From: Vigna angularis
Lineage: Eukaryota > Streptophyta > Magnoliopsida > Fabales > Fabaceae
DNA: 64,000 bases
Direction: 5' to 3'
Assembly: GCF_016808095.1 (NCBI RefSeq)
Contig: NC_068977.1
Span: forward strand, 27,119,364-27,183,363
Shown here: positions 37,715-50,500 of the stretch, one piece after another
How positions within the stretch are numbered: the stretch's first letter is position 1
Layout of the letters: every line of letters starts with the position of its first letter
Notes under the pieces: model-generated
Told to the model about the DNA's origin: nothing
The model's input: only the letters and a program-made list of their open reading frames with translations
The model's database searches: none
Made by a program: the position numbers and the translations under genes

Positions 37715-39745
37715 TTAATTCCTCCGCACGTTGTCAACATCCATAATCCATTCACAAACATATTGCTCCCTAACTTCTTGTAGTTCTTCTTGCAAAGACA
37801 ATATTGCACAATGAATAAAATGCAACATTGGTATGAAAGTTCCACAACATATAAATTTTTACAGCTTACAATTGTGTAAGTGGGCATTGTGTTTCCTTGG
37901 TATTTGTCAATGTCATCCCACAAGTCCAAAATTTTCAAAACAAATACTCCATAATCAAATCTACAACAAATAAAGTCCAACAACAAATTAATTATATTTA
38001 ACATATCAATTCTACTACAATACAATATTGTATTTACAAAAAAAAAAACACATTACAAACATACTTGTTTGGTTGGATTGGAGTCTGCAAGTGTTGTACC
38101 TCCAATGATGGTTTGTTGTGTTCGGAACTATTTAACAAATGTCCAAAAAGCATTGCAAAATTTTGTGCCTGCAAAACAAGATAGTCCCCTTATAAATTTA
38201 TAATTACAAAGTAAACATCAATTACTACACATATAATGACATTGTCAATCTTTTGTCGTTCTTTTCTTTTGTGCCCAAAAGAGTCTAGTGCAAACATTTC
38301 CAGTGATGGAATCTTCATAACGTAACACCACCAATGGCCGTCATGGATAATTGGGACAAACAACTACAAAAACAAAAATCTGGTCACCAAAAACTCCGAA
38401 TAACCATCCACAAACTATTCAAATTGATTATATCAAATGTAATTGCACTAACAAATTCGGCATTGACAATGTCATCAAAACTGATGATATTAGATTGGAA
38501 GTAGTTAAAGTAGTCATTCAATGACCAAACTTTCTGATTACTCTTTCTCTTTCTTGAGTCAATTAAAACATGGGTCTGCAAGCAAATAACATAGTTAGAT
38601 TTCATTTCTCATGTCAATACAATATTTAGAGCATAAAATAACTATTATTTTGACCAACCGCATATAATGGACTAAAACATATCCTTTTCACTACTTAAGT
38701 ACTCCTTCTTTCAAAGAACATGAATACGGATGTGGCAAACAAAATCCCCTACAAAACCAACAACTTGTTAATACTACACAATACAACTAACATATAAACT
38801 AAAACATAAATTAACACACCAAATTTCATTATTACCATGTTGCCAAGTTGCATTCTAGGTGCAAAAGAATAACACTCCTGGGTGTCAAATGTTTGACCGC
38901 AAATTTCAGAAACAACCCTTCAAACAATAAAATAACACAAGTCAACATCTTTCATCATCACACTATTAATAAATAATCTTTAAAATTTTAAAATTGTCAA
39001 ATTCATTACCTCCAAGGAAGCTTAAATGGAATAACCAAGTTGTACAAGTATTTTCGATTTACATTCAATAAATGAGCATCCTCATTTATTTGTTGATGTC
39101 GTGCCACAATGCGTACAACAGGTGCAACATCCAAAACGTCCTCAACATCCTCCTTCTCTTCCTCCAAACAACCACCCACATCAGTATGTATGACTGTTTC
39201 AAAACATTGAGCTTCCTCATTTGATCCACCATTAACATGACCATCATCTCCTTCACCATCATCTCCTTCACCATCATCTCCTTCACCATCATCACCTTCA
39301 CCATCATTACCTTGACCATCATCACGTTCAACATCAACATCAACACCACATCTATGACCCTCTTCAAAAAAAGAAGGTTGTTCTATTTCTTCCTTCCCAA
39401 CACCTACCATTGCGGCCAAAGTTCTTAACTCTTTATTCATTTCAACCATTTTTCTTCGGTTGTCTTCAATTTTCTTCATCACCACTTCTTCCCAACTCAA
39501 CCCTAACTCATGTCCATCATCTTCCGGTATTGGCCCTTCTTCCAAATGAAGGGCCACACGAATGATTGGGTTCTCACGGTCCTCCTCCCGCAAAAACCAC
39601 TCCCAACATATCTATTAACATCCAAATATAACTAATCATTAAATAACAAAAACACAATTCATGTATTACATTTTGTATAAATGTAAATAAAAATAACAAC
39701 TAACTTACTTCTTTCCTTTTAAACAAGTCCTCTATTTTGTTTGCA
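37715..39745 (-). pseudogene. Ulp1-like (C48) cysteine protease gene, decayed
   Basis: Minus-strand exons that chain in phase are 39611-39010 (preceded by a short one ending at 39709), 38917-38836, one ending before 38650, about 38579-38450, 38363-38235, 38168-38065 and 37960-37870, with a last segment ending in TAA at 37715-37717. The first long exon has a helical region rich in Glu/Lys and a Gly-Glu-Asp-Asp repeat. The C-terminal part has the Ulp1 layout: LFVPII..GHWW (catalytic His), an LDS element (Asp), then QPN..FDYGVFV, where family members have Asp-Cys-Gly. The nucleophile codon is TAT (37951-37953). A stop (TAA, 38695-38697) lies in the third exon, and the donor after 38235 reads ATATGT instead of GTATGT. 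Ulp1 enzymes process SUMO; this copy should be inactive. Confidence 0.75.
39235..39335. repeat. 15-bp tandem repeat in the Ulp1-like gene
   Basis: Repeats of CCATCATCTCCTTCA and close variants encode the acidic Gly-Glu/Gln-Asp-Asp run on the minus strand. The 15-bp period preserves the frame. Confidence 0.85.
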
Positions 39746-39956
39746 TATATCAGAACAAGGATTGCAGAAAAGATTGATCAATCAATATGTTAATAGTTAA
39801 CAATCCATTATAAGTAATCAATCCCAAATTGAAAAAAATTGTGAGGTGCAGTCATCGAGACTATTGACAAAAATCAACTCTCAAGTTTGAAAGACAAAAA
39901 TCAATTTCAAAAGCTCTGCAAATCTATATTACAGCAACTACCGCACCGATAATTGC

Positions 39957-40560
39957 TACCAAAAACATTCATACGAAGAAAACAGCAAAGGTACGATTAA
40001 TTAAGGATGCAAGTCATAGGTAAAAGGAAGAAAAAACCTTTTATCAAAGTACTCCGACGACACTGCGGCGGCACTCCGGCGAGACACGCTGGCTGGGACG
40101 AGATGACAGGACAGCGTCTACGTTTTGCTTCCAACGCCATCACTAAGGCGGCACTGGGTGGACGGAAAACGGCAACGTCTAGGGACAGCGACACTCCGGT
40201 GAGACACGCTGGCTGGGACGAGATAACAGGATGACGTCTACGTTTTGCTTCCAACGCCGTCACTAAGGCGGCACTGGATGAAGGGAAAACGGCAACGTCT
40301 AGGGGCGGCGAGTATCTGGCGAGAGTTGTGGCTGGTTCGAAGGTGCTCCACTTTCTCTGAAATGTTCTCCAGCTTCTCTCTCTCAAATGTTTTCAATATC
40401 AAATTTTCGAAATAACCCTAAATTTTGAATCTGCCCCCAATTCTCTCATTGTCACGTCATTCTTTTATTTAAAAAACATTTTCCACGTGCACCAGTGACA
40501 TTTAGACACGCGTCCAGTGTCTAAATGTTGTCAAAACGTGTTGTTCAAATATCATTTCCC
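39957..40560 (-). repeat. Right TIR of the 6.4-kb MULE
   Basis: Inverted copy of 34130-34755, about 604 bp, followed by the TSD TTTAATATA at 40561-40569. Confidence 0.9.
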
Positions 40561-40569
40561 TTTAATATA

Positions 40570-41100
40570 ACGTTACATATATAAATAATTATCACAAGAA
40601 ATTTTAACTATAAGTTGTCTACCTCCTTAGGTACCTTTTATTTTTTTGTTCTCACAATTAAAAGAATAATAATTTGTTAATCTCCAATTTTTTTAGTTTC
40701 TCTAATTTGAAACTTAGTGTGGTTAGGAGAGTTAATGTCGTAAATTTTTTTTGTTAACATAAATAATAAGTTTTGTTTAGTTTTAATCTCTCAGAAAAGT
40801 TAAACTAACAAAAAAAAGTTTTGAAATACTTGTTTAGTTTCTTACAAGTATTTTCTTAAAGTTTATTTTGTTTGAGGTATTCACTAAGCAAATATTAAAT
40901 CTTGAAAACAAAAGTATTGTTTTTGTGTGGTGATATTTTTAAGATGATAAAAAAAACAGCTAATATAAAATTATAACGTTAACTATAAAATTATAAAAAA
41001 AAATGTGATACTAGAAATGAAAATATTAGTTTTTAAAATAGAAAATATATTAAAATTATATTTGTCAATTCGGTTTTTTCTGACTCTTCAACTGTGTCTA
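40570..41100. other. LTR tail then AT-rich promoter-side region
   Basis: The first 8 bases complete the LTR cut by the MULE (ends at 40577). The rest is AT-rich and lies directly upstream of the Vma22-like gene, so it probably includes that gene's promoter. No specific element is identified. Confidence 0.4.
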
Positions 41101-41144
41101 TCGTAGGTGAAATCCTTCTTCTGCTCTCTATACCATTCCTACAG

Positions 41145-41569
41145 GTATGATTCGCCGTTTCATGATTCAAAGAATGCGTTTTAATCGCTGTTCATGTGAT
41201 TTTGGTTGGGGGGTTTCCTATTTTCTTTTTGGTGAATTACGGATGTAGAGAATTTTATGGGATTTTGGATCTGTGTCTTAATTATTTATTGGAGTGTCTG
41301 AATGTGGTGTTTTGGGTAGATCTTGTGGTTTTTGTTGATTTGTCGATGTTGTCGATTTGAGTTCATTCATTAAAGGACAAGCTAGGTTATGTATGCTTTA
41401 GTTAAGTGTTTGCTGTTTCATTTTTTATTTAAGGTTGTTAGGTGGGTGGTGTTGGTGGATTTAAGCTTCGTAGTACATTCAAGACTACTTGTTGTAAAAT
41501 CTTTGTTTTAGAATAGTTCTTACAAATTTAGTAGATCAGATGTAAATCCCGTGTAGTTTGCTGATGCAG
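41145..41569 (+). other. Probable 5'-UTR intron of the Vma22-like gene
   Basis: A CAG|GTATGA donor at 41144/41145 and a GATGCAG acceptor ending at 41569 bracket a T-rich intron-like stretch upstream of the ATG at 41726. The preceding CT-rich segment (about 41080-41144) would be the first non-coding exon. This is inferred from splice-site form and composition only. Confidence 0.55.
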
Positions 41570-41725
41570 AAAAAGGATTAAAAGAAACTCTACAGGACAA
41601 ATAATAGAAGAACATAAAATTGCAAATTCATTGGATCGGAAGGGATATTTGTGAAGGGTTAGCAGAAGAATTTTGTTGTGAAGTAGAGAGCCAAATCACC
41701 TAATTCAGAATCCTGATTAAGTTCC

Positions 41726-43302
41726 ATGGAAGAAGAGCATCAATATTCTGAAAGTAGTGAAGAACTACAGACCCAGAAACCGGATGGAGAAGATCAACAA
41801 TTGCAGCATCAATACCAACTACCTGGAGCTGAAGAGAAACTAGTATTGCAATTTATGGATTCAGTGCATAACTACCTATCTCTCTTTGATAAAGTGTCCT
41901 CCACACTTCGGCAGGTAAAAGCGAAACCCATTCAATACAAGAAATTGGTAGCATCTTTTGATATGTATAATTTTCTGGTTTACCAATAGCTTTGAATTTA
42001 AGTTTCTGACCTGTCATTCTGATAGAGAACATGTTACTAATAGAAGGTCAGGTATAATACTAGTTGGATTACTTTGTTCAACTATTTTATGATCAAATGG
42101 AGAGGTTGTGAAGTTTTGATTCAGCTAGTAACTATAGTTGAACATGTAATTTGTCTACTAAAAATTTTCTTAGATGTAGTAAGTGTTCTGTCTTTCTTGT
42201 AACCATTTTTAATATATTAGCAGGGATGGTTTGACTTAGCAAGTGCTCGACATTCCATGGGTGCTGCTCGCATTAATAGTTCTTTGTTGGACCTGAAATT
42301 CCATTCAGCTGCTACAACATTGAAGATAACCAACTATGATGGTAAAGATATTATGCTAAAGGAAATGGTTGCTAGTTGCGACTGCTTGATTCTACTTATG
42401 TCATTTTCTCACCTTAGTGTGCTAGCATGCTTTCACTTTCATTTTTAAGAAGCCTTTCTGTAACATGTTCTTTTTATCAATTTAGATGGAACCTCTGTTC
42501 TAATATAAGAACTGGCATGTCTCAACAGGTACACAACCATGCTTCATATTGCGTAAATGGGCATCCTCTGCAGAAAAGGGTATTCATGAGTTAGAGGATG
42601 AGAATATCCAGCCACAAGATAGTAGTGTGAAATCTTGCGGTACTTTTTCCCTTTCCCTATGCATCAAATAATGGTTCTTTTAGTTAATCTGTTATTTGAT
42701 TCTGCTGCTTAAAGGCTTTAGTAGCTGTTACTGTTAGCGTTTCTCATTTTGTTATATGTTTGGTTGTACGAACTGTTGAGGTGATCATGGCTAAGAATTT
42801 ATCAGGACTTGCAGATAATGCTGACGTAAGTATTCTACAAATGTTAAACCTCCTCTCATTACAAGTAGAATTGACTTTGATCTCTAATGTGGTTGCTATC
42901 ATGAAATATGGTAAATAAATTATGGAATTTTCTTAGCAAAAGTTCCTGAACTGTCAATTGAGCCAGTGTACAAATCTTGTTAGTGTTTTTTATAGAATCA
43001 AAAGGAGCGATCCAAGTCCCTATCAGTTTTTGGAGTTTTAATTTCCCCAAAGGTTCGAGCCTCCCAGCTGTTATTTGAGGAAGGTGAATAGCAGGACTAA
43101 AGATCTGAGTTCCCCTCACTTTCTTTCTAAATGTGATTTTAGTTGTCTCTATATATGTTATACTTGACATCCAGGATATATCACATTCTGCAAATTGAAT
43201 TTCTTTGCAGCACTAGAGACACTTGTAGAAATAGCTAATATGCAATCGTCATTGTTATATTCTTTTCACCAACTTCAGAAGGTGGAAGATAACAAAGAAT
43301 GA
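41726..43302 (+). CDS. VMA22: Vma22/CCDC115-like V-ATPase assembly protein, 6 exons
   Basis: Six exons join in phase with GT-AG introns: 41726-41914, 42224-42341, 42529-42639, 42806-42825, 42996-43083 and 43211-43302. They give 205 codons ending in TGA. The product has an acidic, Gln-rich N-terminus. A conserved first helix follows (LVLQFMDSVHNYLSLFD, then LRQGWFDLASARHSMG at about 61-76), then PCFILRKWAS (about 105-114), SVFGVLISPKVRASQ (about 150-164) and a C-terminal helix (ALETLVEIANMQSSL). This pattern matches my recollection of the plant coiled-coil family related to yeast Vma22 and human CCDC115, which help assemble the V-ATPase V0 sector at the ER. Length fits the family. The 20-nt exon 4 is the least certain; without it the frame would break. 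The gene looks intact and is the only complete host gene in the first 50 kb. Confidence 0.82.
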
Positions 43303-45722
43303 AAAGTACCATACGAGCTCCTTCTGGTACATTTATATAACTTTGTTTGCTCTCTGTTTCTCTTTTACTCCTTCTGGTATTGGGGATTTTTTTTTTCTCT
43401 TTCAATTCCATAACAAGACTATAGTGTTTTGTTTGTATGGACAAGTCAGATATTATTTTAGTAATATAAATATAAATCATTAACAAGATGAAAACAAATG
43501 TGTGGGATAAATTTGGGATAATTAAAAAATTAGTGTTTCTATTAGAACTGGATGTGCCAGTTATATAACACCAACATTTTGCTATAACTTTGTGATTAGT
43601 TTCTGCTGGAATGCATCGCAGGTGGAAATATTATTTCAGTATTGGGAATGCAGCATTGGCTGGTTTTATTGTTGAATTCATTGATGTATCGATGAAGTGG
43701 AATACCAGAGACACTGAGAGGAATTGAATTGAGTGTCCACTCTCCCAACCATGGCCAACTCCACCTTCTTCCTGTTTAACTTTTTTCCTTGTCAAACAAT
43801 TCATATCTTCCATACGTCATTTTCAAACAAATGCAGACATTCCATTCTAAACGCTAACGAAGCCTATGTTGAAAACTTCGTGTTTCTACAAATGTTGTTT
43901 ACTATTTATTGCCTTTAAGATATTATATAATGAAATTAAACTCTTTGTACTATTCTCACCCAGAACATTTGGGTGACAAATAAGTAATAAATAATTTTGT
44001 TTCATTTAGATAATAGGTTTAAGGTTTAAATACGTATTTGGTTTTTATTTTTGTCAGATAATCTTCAAATGACCTCTAAATTGTTTTTCTTAATTAGTTT
44101 CTAATTTTTGCAAAAATTGATGTAATTTGAATTTTTTTTCCATAGTATTGTATTAACGATGTTAAAGATAATTATGTGTTAACTCAGTTTATTTTTGTTT
44201 TTTTCTTAAATTTTGTAAAAAATTTATTTACTTATTAAGTCAAGGGGACAATTTTTTTTACTACTAGATTTTCTAAATTCTTGTATGTTTTCTTAAATTT
44301 TTATGCAATGGTATATTCTTTATGTATTCTTTATTTCAAAATATTTGATTAATGAATAAAAAATAATATTATTAATTTATTAAAAAAATTATTAATACTT
44401 TTATTATTTAAATATAATATTTTTTTATTAAAAGAGGTGTCAAGTTTATGTACAAAAAAAATAGTATTAAATAATAATTTCCGTTTAAAACATGCTCTAC
44501 CGGTATTATACTTACAGAAATTGTGATTTACGTCCTTAAGTCACCACTGATTTATTTTGCGTTTGAATATATATATATATATATATATATAAATTATATT
44601 TGATAAGATCTAGACAATAGTTATTTAGTTTTAAAAATAACATTTGAAATATAAATGTAATGGAAAACTATTTATTTAATATTTATGAGATAATTAATAA
44701 TAAATGAATAAATAGCAATGAAACGAATGTTATAATTTGTTAACTAATAAGTGTGTATATAATATTTGTAATACATAGAATGGTTTGAATGTGTATCTTA
44801 AATGAAAAAACTTAGTTCAATATATTCAATATTATTTTTTTATTGTATCTTATTCATAATTGACAAACTTGATTATTCTTTTTCTTTTCAAAGATTCAAA
44901 TGTTTGTTCCATGACTTTTCTTGAGTTTTGAAAAGAATCTTGAAGCTTACACTAACAATAAACATCAATGTTATAATTATTTAAAAATGAATCTCATTTA
45001 AATAACAATATACTTACAATAACATTTTCGTATGTTGTTTTCTCTTTCTAACTTGAATGACTTCAATAAGTTCTCATAAATACTTTTTTCTCGAGTGACT
45101 TCTTCTCCCACATTTCTTCTAACAATCTACGTGACTACGAATTTAAAATTAATAGAAGAACCATTAATGCATGTCAACACTAGTTTCAATCTTCTTAAGT
45201 AATTTTAATTCATTTATTACAACTTGACATTTTAATTGTTAGTTTCTCATATTGTTTCACAAGTATATTGAATTGTTATATATACTTGAATCAAATTTAG
45301 TTTTCAAAATTGTTTTTCTTCTTTGCCATAAATCCTATTTTTTTAATCATCAAATTGGTTTAGCCTAAGTCTTGTTTTATGTTGTTTTAGTTTGTTTTGA
45401 AAAGATTTTGTTTGAGTTGAGCTTAAATTTATTATCTCTATTTCACTTTGAATGTAAATTACGGATAGATTGACTTACCTTGAAAACTAAAGAGAAATTT
45501 GTTTAGGATAAGGTAACATATATAAAAGTTATTTGAATATAATGAAATTAAGATATTCTCATTTTTGTTTTAGTAGTGAAAAAAAAGAGTATAATGAAAT
45601 AAAAGAATCGGATAAACTTGAAAAAAAAATCAAAGATTATTACACTATAAAAGAACAAGACAAAGATTTGAGAGAAAGTGAAGAAAAAGTAAAAGAAAAA
45701 AAAAAAGCAACCGCTAAAGATA
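43303..45722. other. 3' flank of the Vma22-like gene and AT-rich spacer
   Basis: The first several hundred bases probably hold the 3'-UTR. A short plus-strand frame at 43611-43727 (38 codons) has protein-like composition and an acceptor-like TTAG just upstream at 43599. Beyond about 44030 the sequence is AT-rich, with a TA run near 44568-44591 and a possible worn TIR around 44030-44200. The 65-codon frame at 45533-45730 is Lys/Glu-rich and AT-driven and has no recognised domain. Confidence 0.45.
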
Positions 45723-45732
45723 ATTGTTAATA

Positions 45733-47496
45733 GGTTTAATAGCTTATTTTGTTCTCAATTTTTGTTGAATTGTGTCAATTATGTCCCTCCTTTTAAAAGA
45801 GTGTTAAATTGATCCTTATTTAGTAAATTTTGCGTTAACTTTGTCCCTTCTGTTAAATAAAAACAAACGAAGTTAAGAATTGATGATCTAACAGAAGACA
45901 TGTTATTTTGTAGATATATTTATGTTGGCGTGTTAAGAAATGGGTGCAGAGATGGAATTTAGGAGTGCACTTAGTATTTTCTAGGCCAGGCCCAAACCCT
46001 CTTTTCTCTAGGTTTCTTTTTCTCTTTTTCAAAAACGAAGGTCTCTTCTCCACCTTCATTAGCGGCAGCTCTGTCCCTTTGGCTGGCCAAAACTATCACC
46101 GGCCGCATTGATCGTCGCCAAAGACACCGCCAACCACTACGGCATTCCTTCCTCCGTGTGCGCTTGATGATACCGCTGCCGCAACCTAATTCCATCAACC
46201 TCCTTGTGCTTCCATCGTCACCGGGACCTTCGTTCCTCGTGCAACCATCCAAGGCCACCATCAACTCCTCATTCATCCTCAACCACGCTCAAGAACACAA
46301 TCAGCGCCATCCAGCAACCATAGTGAATTGCATCACCTCCATTGACGCACCACCGCGAGCAACCTCGAACCACCGTGAGAATTCCTTTGTTGTTCCATCA
46401 ACCACCCAAATCGTGACAATAGAGAGAACTCGAGAAAGTTCATCTTCTCTTCCATTCTCCACTGTGAAAAATCCAATCTCCTCCACGCCATCTCCATCAT
46501 CCTTTGTGTCTTAACATGCATCAACCTCAATCCTGTAAACAACAACCCATATACGAAACCCAGATCACGCCTTCACCTCGCGAGTTTCATCCATTCCAAA
46601 ACCATCAGATTCATCACGAGTTCAGTACTTCTCCTTCGAAACCTGCAAGGAAACGCAACCAACCCCAAAACCCCAATCGAAAAGAGCCCCAAATTGCAGA
46701 ACCCTAATCGCGTACAAACCATCCCCATCGCGAGCATCCTTATCGTGCATCAACATCGTGCCTCCTCAGACCTGCAAAGCAAGAGAACCAAACCAGAACA
46801 CCCATGGATAAATCGCAACACAACCTTGCGCAACACACTGAATTTGGCATTGTGAGGGTGGTGGGACGGAGCAGCAGGGTGGATTCGTGGTCTCTTGAAA
46901 TTCTGGAAATTAGGGTTGGCGGGGCATAAGAATGAGGGGTTTGGTGGGGGTGGGGGAGGCAGAGCGGGGCAGAAGGGGAAGTGGGAGAGGGAGCAAGTGG
47001 GGCAGATATTCAGTGGAGGAGTGGGACGCCATTGTCGATTATCCATTGCTAACTGCAACACTGTTTTTTGGAAGAAGAAGAAGATTTTATTTGAGGCTTG
47101 CTTCCCTTCTCTTCTCCGCCAATGTAAAAATCCAAAGACTAACCCTTCAGTAAAACGCACAATTTGTGCTCCTTGCCCTTTCGGCGCGGCGAAGTGAAAG
47201 ACGTAGAGGTAGGGGATGAATGTCACATTAATTATAATTAAAAGACATTAAAAGAGAAAAATTAATTCAAATTAATTATAATTAAAGGAAATACTAAACA
47301 CATCATCATCCATACAATTTAAAAATGTCACGTTTCTGCGAGATCATCAATCCATTAACGTCATTTATTTCTATCTAATGGAAAGGACGATGTTGACGTA
47401 AAATTTAATAAGGGAGGATCAAGTTGACACTTTTTTTAAACCAGAGACCAAATTGACACAATCGAGCAAAATTGAGGACAAAAGAGGCTATTAAAC
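45733..47496. mobile_element. Non-autonomous MULE (10-bp TSD)
   Basis: It begins GGTTTAATAGC and ends GCTATTAAAC. ATTGTTAATA is present on both sides (45723-45732 and 47497-47506). The TIRs are related over about 180 bp: GTGTCAATTA on the left matches the complement of AAATTGACAC on the right, with TAACGTCATT-like ends. The GC-richer interior (45960-47200) carries overlapping Ser/Pro/Arg-rich frames on both strands (for example 46158-46514 plus, 47226-46750 minus) with no recognised domain. It may include captured gene DNA, but the source is not identified. A worn single end of the same family is at 54830-54995. Confidence 0.82.
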
Positions 47497-47506
47497 ATTG
47501 TTAATA

Positions 47507-50500
47507 TAATGATACAAATTGGCATGCAGCATCTCTTTGTATATCTTGTGATTTAATTGAGATGAACCATGAGAGAAAAAAATAATACCTATGAATTGCA
47601 TGTTGTTTTTTGTATGTATAATATTGTTAGATGAGATACCAAATTCAAATTCTTGTTGAGATTAATAATATAAACATCCATTTTTTTGTTAATTATAAGA
47701 ATAGCTATAGTTTGTCTGACAATACAATTGATAAATCTAAACTTTTTTTTGAATTGAAAATAAAATTAATTTAATGAAATTGACTTTTTCTTAATTGTAT
47801 AATAAACCATTTATTTTGAATGTTATTTTATATTTTTTATATATTGGTATTTGATAAAAAAAATAAGTTAAATTGGTCTACTTTTGAGTAACTTGTTAAT
47901 TAACCTAGTTAATTCAATTTTATGTCTCTTAAAATAAATTTGATTTTTATATATGATTATTTAGGGATGTCAATTAAGTTTACTTCACGAGGTTTTATCC
48001 TGACTCACATGTTCAGGAGTTAAAAAAGTTGACATGGTCAAAGAGTCTCCCACCGAGTCTCGACCTTCGATACAAGTCGATCAATCTTAACCTTCAACTC
48101 ATGTTGGTCCGTCTTGACCTTTGATCTGACTCAACCTATCTCGACATTTGACTCGACCTGACTTGTCTCAACTTTCAACCCGACACGATTTGTCTCAACC
48201 TTCGACCCAACCAATCTCAACATTTGGCTTGACCCGACCTAATTTGACCTACGACCCAACCCATCTTAACCTTTTGTCTAGTCTGACCCATCTCTACCTT
48301 CAACTTGATCCAGGTCATCTCAACCTTCATCCTTGACTAACTAATCTCAACCTTCGACTTGACTTAACTCGTTTCAACCTTTGATCCAACTTGACACGCC
48401 TAGACGTTTAACTTTGGTCGGCCTGTATGGTCCTTCAATCTTGGTTAATCTGTCTCAACCTTCAACCTGGGACAGTCGTCTCGACTTTCAGCTCATGTCA
48501 ACTCGTCTCAATCTTTAACTTGCGCTAAAGTGTCTTAACTTTTGGGTTAAGACAACTTGACTCGATCTTTGACTCAGGTTAAATATATTAATTTTAAGAT
48601 TTAATTAAAGTATTTGTAATTCGATCAAACTCTCTTTAAGCCTAACCCACTTTAGAAAGTTTTTCGAAGATTTAAATATTTTTTATTCCTTCATTTGAGT
48701 CCTTAAAAGAAAACTTATTCAAAAATAAGTTATGACTAACCCATGAAGTCACATTAAGAACTAAACAAATATTTGTTTTCCTTCTTTATATATTTCATGT
48801 TAAAATAGATTCTTATAATTATTAATCTAGAATCTTTACTTGATTTTTTATGTTATCTTTTTACTGTATTTTTAAAAATGTACCAATTTTGATATATTAA
48901 AAAGGTTTTAAATATATTTTAAAATATTAAATTTAGTGTATGCTGAAGACAAAATAAAAGAATAGTAAAAACAATTTCAATAGAAAATTCAAATTCTTAG
49001 ATGAAACATTCGTTATAAAATTATTCCTAAATAAATTTTTATTTAAATAAAATACCGTGATTAAATGGATTAAATAAAATTTGACTTTTAGATTGTACTG
49101 TCAACTATAAATAAGAATTTTCTTTTTCATTCTTGTTACTTTGGAAATAATAGTTGTTAATTATTGTTATATAGGTAAATATGTTGTGGACTAGCATGCA
49201 AATTTAATTTCTGTTGGCTCCTGTGAAGTATGTGGAACACTGCAAGTATGCATAAAATGGAGACCTATATTATATACACGAGTGTTTTTCCCGACACATC
49301 TCCATATTTCTTCATGCATTCCTGTTACTTTTCTTTTAAATTCTAAAACTATTCTATACATTTCATAAACTCTTACAGTACATTTTTTTTCTTCAACAAA
49401 TTTTAAAATCTGATAAATTTTTTCAAAATTCGATAAAAGATTTTTTTTCATCAATCGAAATCTGTTAAAATATTTTTTAAATTTTCAACAAATTTTGAAA
49501 TCTGTTAAAAAAAAGTTATTTTTGGAATGTAGAGATACGTTAATGTGTAGGAAGAAACACTCAATACATAATTCATGACTTGGGTCTAAATGGGCATTTT
49601 GGATCCAATACGGGTTTTGTGGCAAAAATAAAGACTTTACTATTCTCACTCCTGTGTTTCTTAGGTTCACCTCTACAATTTAAAGAAAAGGTTTAAAAAA
49701 ATCTATAATAAAAACTCGTTTATATTGTGTTAGATAATGACCAAAAGCGTCTTTATGTTATTTGATTGTGTCACAACTAAAAGTTAAAATTTGTGAGTGA
49801 ATTCATATCATCATAAGTCTAATTAAGTTAAAAAACATTTCAAACTTCAACATAGACAAAAAAAAAAAAAAAGAATTTAACCTACTAAAAATTCAATCTA
49901 ACTCATTTACTCATAATGAATCAAATCGAGTTTAATTTTTTAAGCTTTCGAGTTTAATTTTTTAAACTTACTAATAAGTGAAATTATATTGATTCAAAAA
50001 ATGATGAAACTCATAATAAATCAAATAACTCATTTTAACAACTCCATTCATAGCTCCAAGTAGTTTTTACACAAACTATATATACCTCTTTAAAAGATCG
50101 AGTTATTTTTTTTAATTAACAAAAAAATATATATTATATATTTTTACTGAAATTCTATCTCTTAAATATTGAAAATTTTAAATAAAACTTACATGAAAGT
50201 ATAAAAAAATGAAAAATAAAAATTGTTAAAATAATTTAAAATAATTAGGCAAATATACAATAAAAATATCACTATAATATTTATATAAAAATTAAATTTA
50301 TTTTTAATTTGAAAATGAAAGAAATTTTTCAATTAAAAAAACTTTTGATTAAATAAATCAAAATAACAGATTTGATTAAATATAAAACAATAACAACTAA
50401 ATAAAATTAAAAAAATTTAAAAATAAAATAAAAGTAAAAAATAAATAAAAAAAAACTACACTAGTTGACACGTAACCAAACTTTCCAAAAATCTACCATA

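Larger units (their letters stand above)
34130..40560. mobile_element. 6.4-kb Mutator-like element with long TIRs
   Basis: It begins GGGAAATGATATTTGAACAA and ends with the reverse complement, TTGTTCAAATATCATTTCCC, between identical 9-bp TSDs. A 9-bp TSD is diagnostic of the Mutator superfamily. The TIRs exceed 600 bp. Inside are two convergent decayed genes (34841-36170 plus, 37715-39745 minus) and a tandem repeat block (36303-37556). No MURA-type transposase was recognised. DUF1985 plus Ulp1-like content resembles the Kaonashi (KI) type of plant MULE, but there both parts are usually in one gene on one strand. It inserted in the 3' part of an LTR. Confidence 0.93.

Noticed and set aside
39086..39428. 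Val/Met-rich and Thr/Ile-rich frames across the acidic repeat
   Set aside because: They are alternate readings of the 15-bp repeat in the Ulp1-like gene. The Gly-Asp/Glu frame fits the exon chain.
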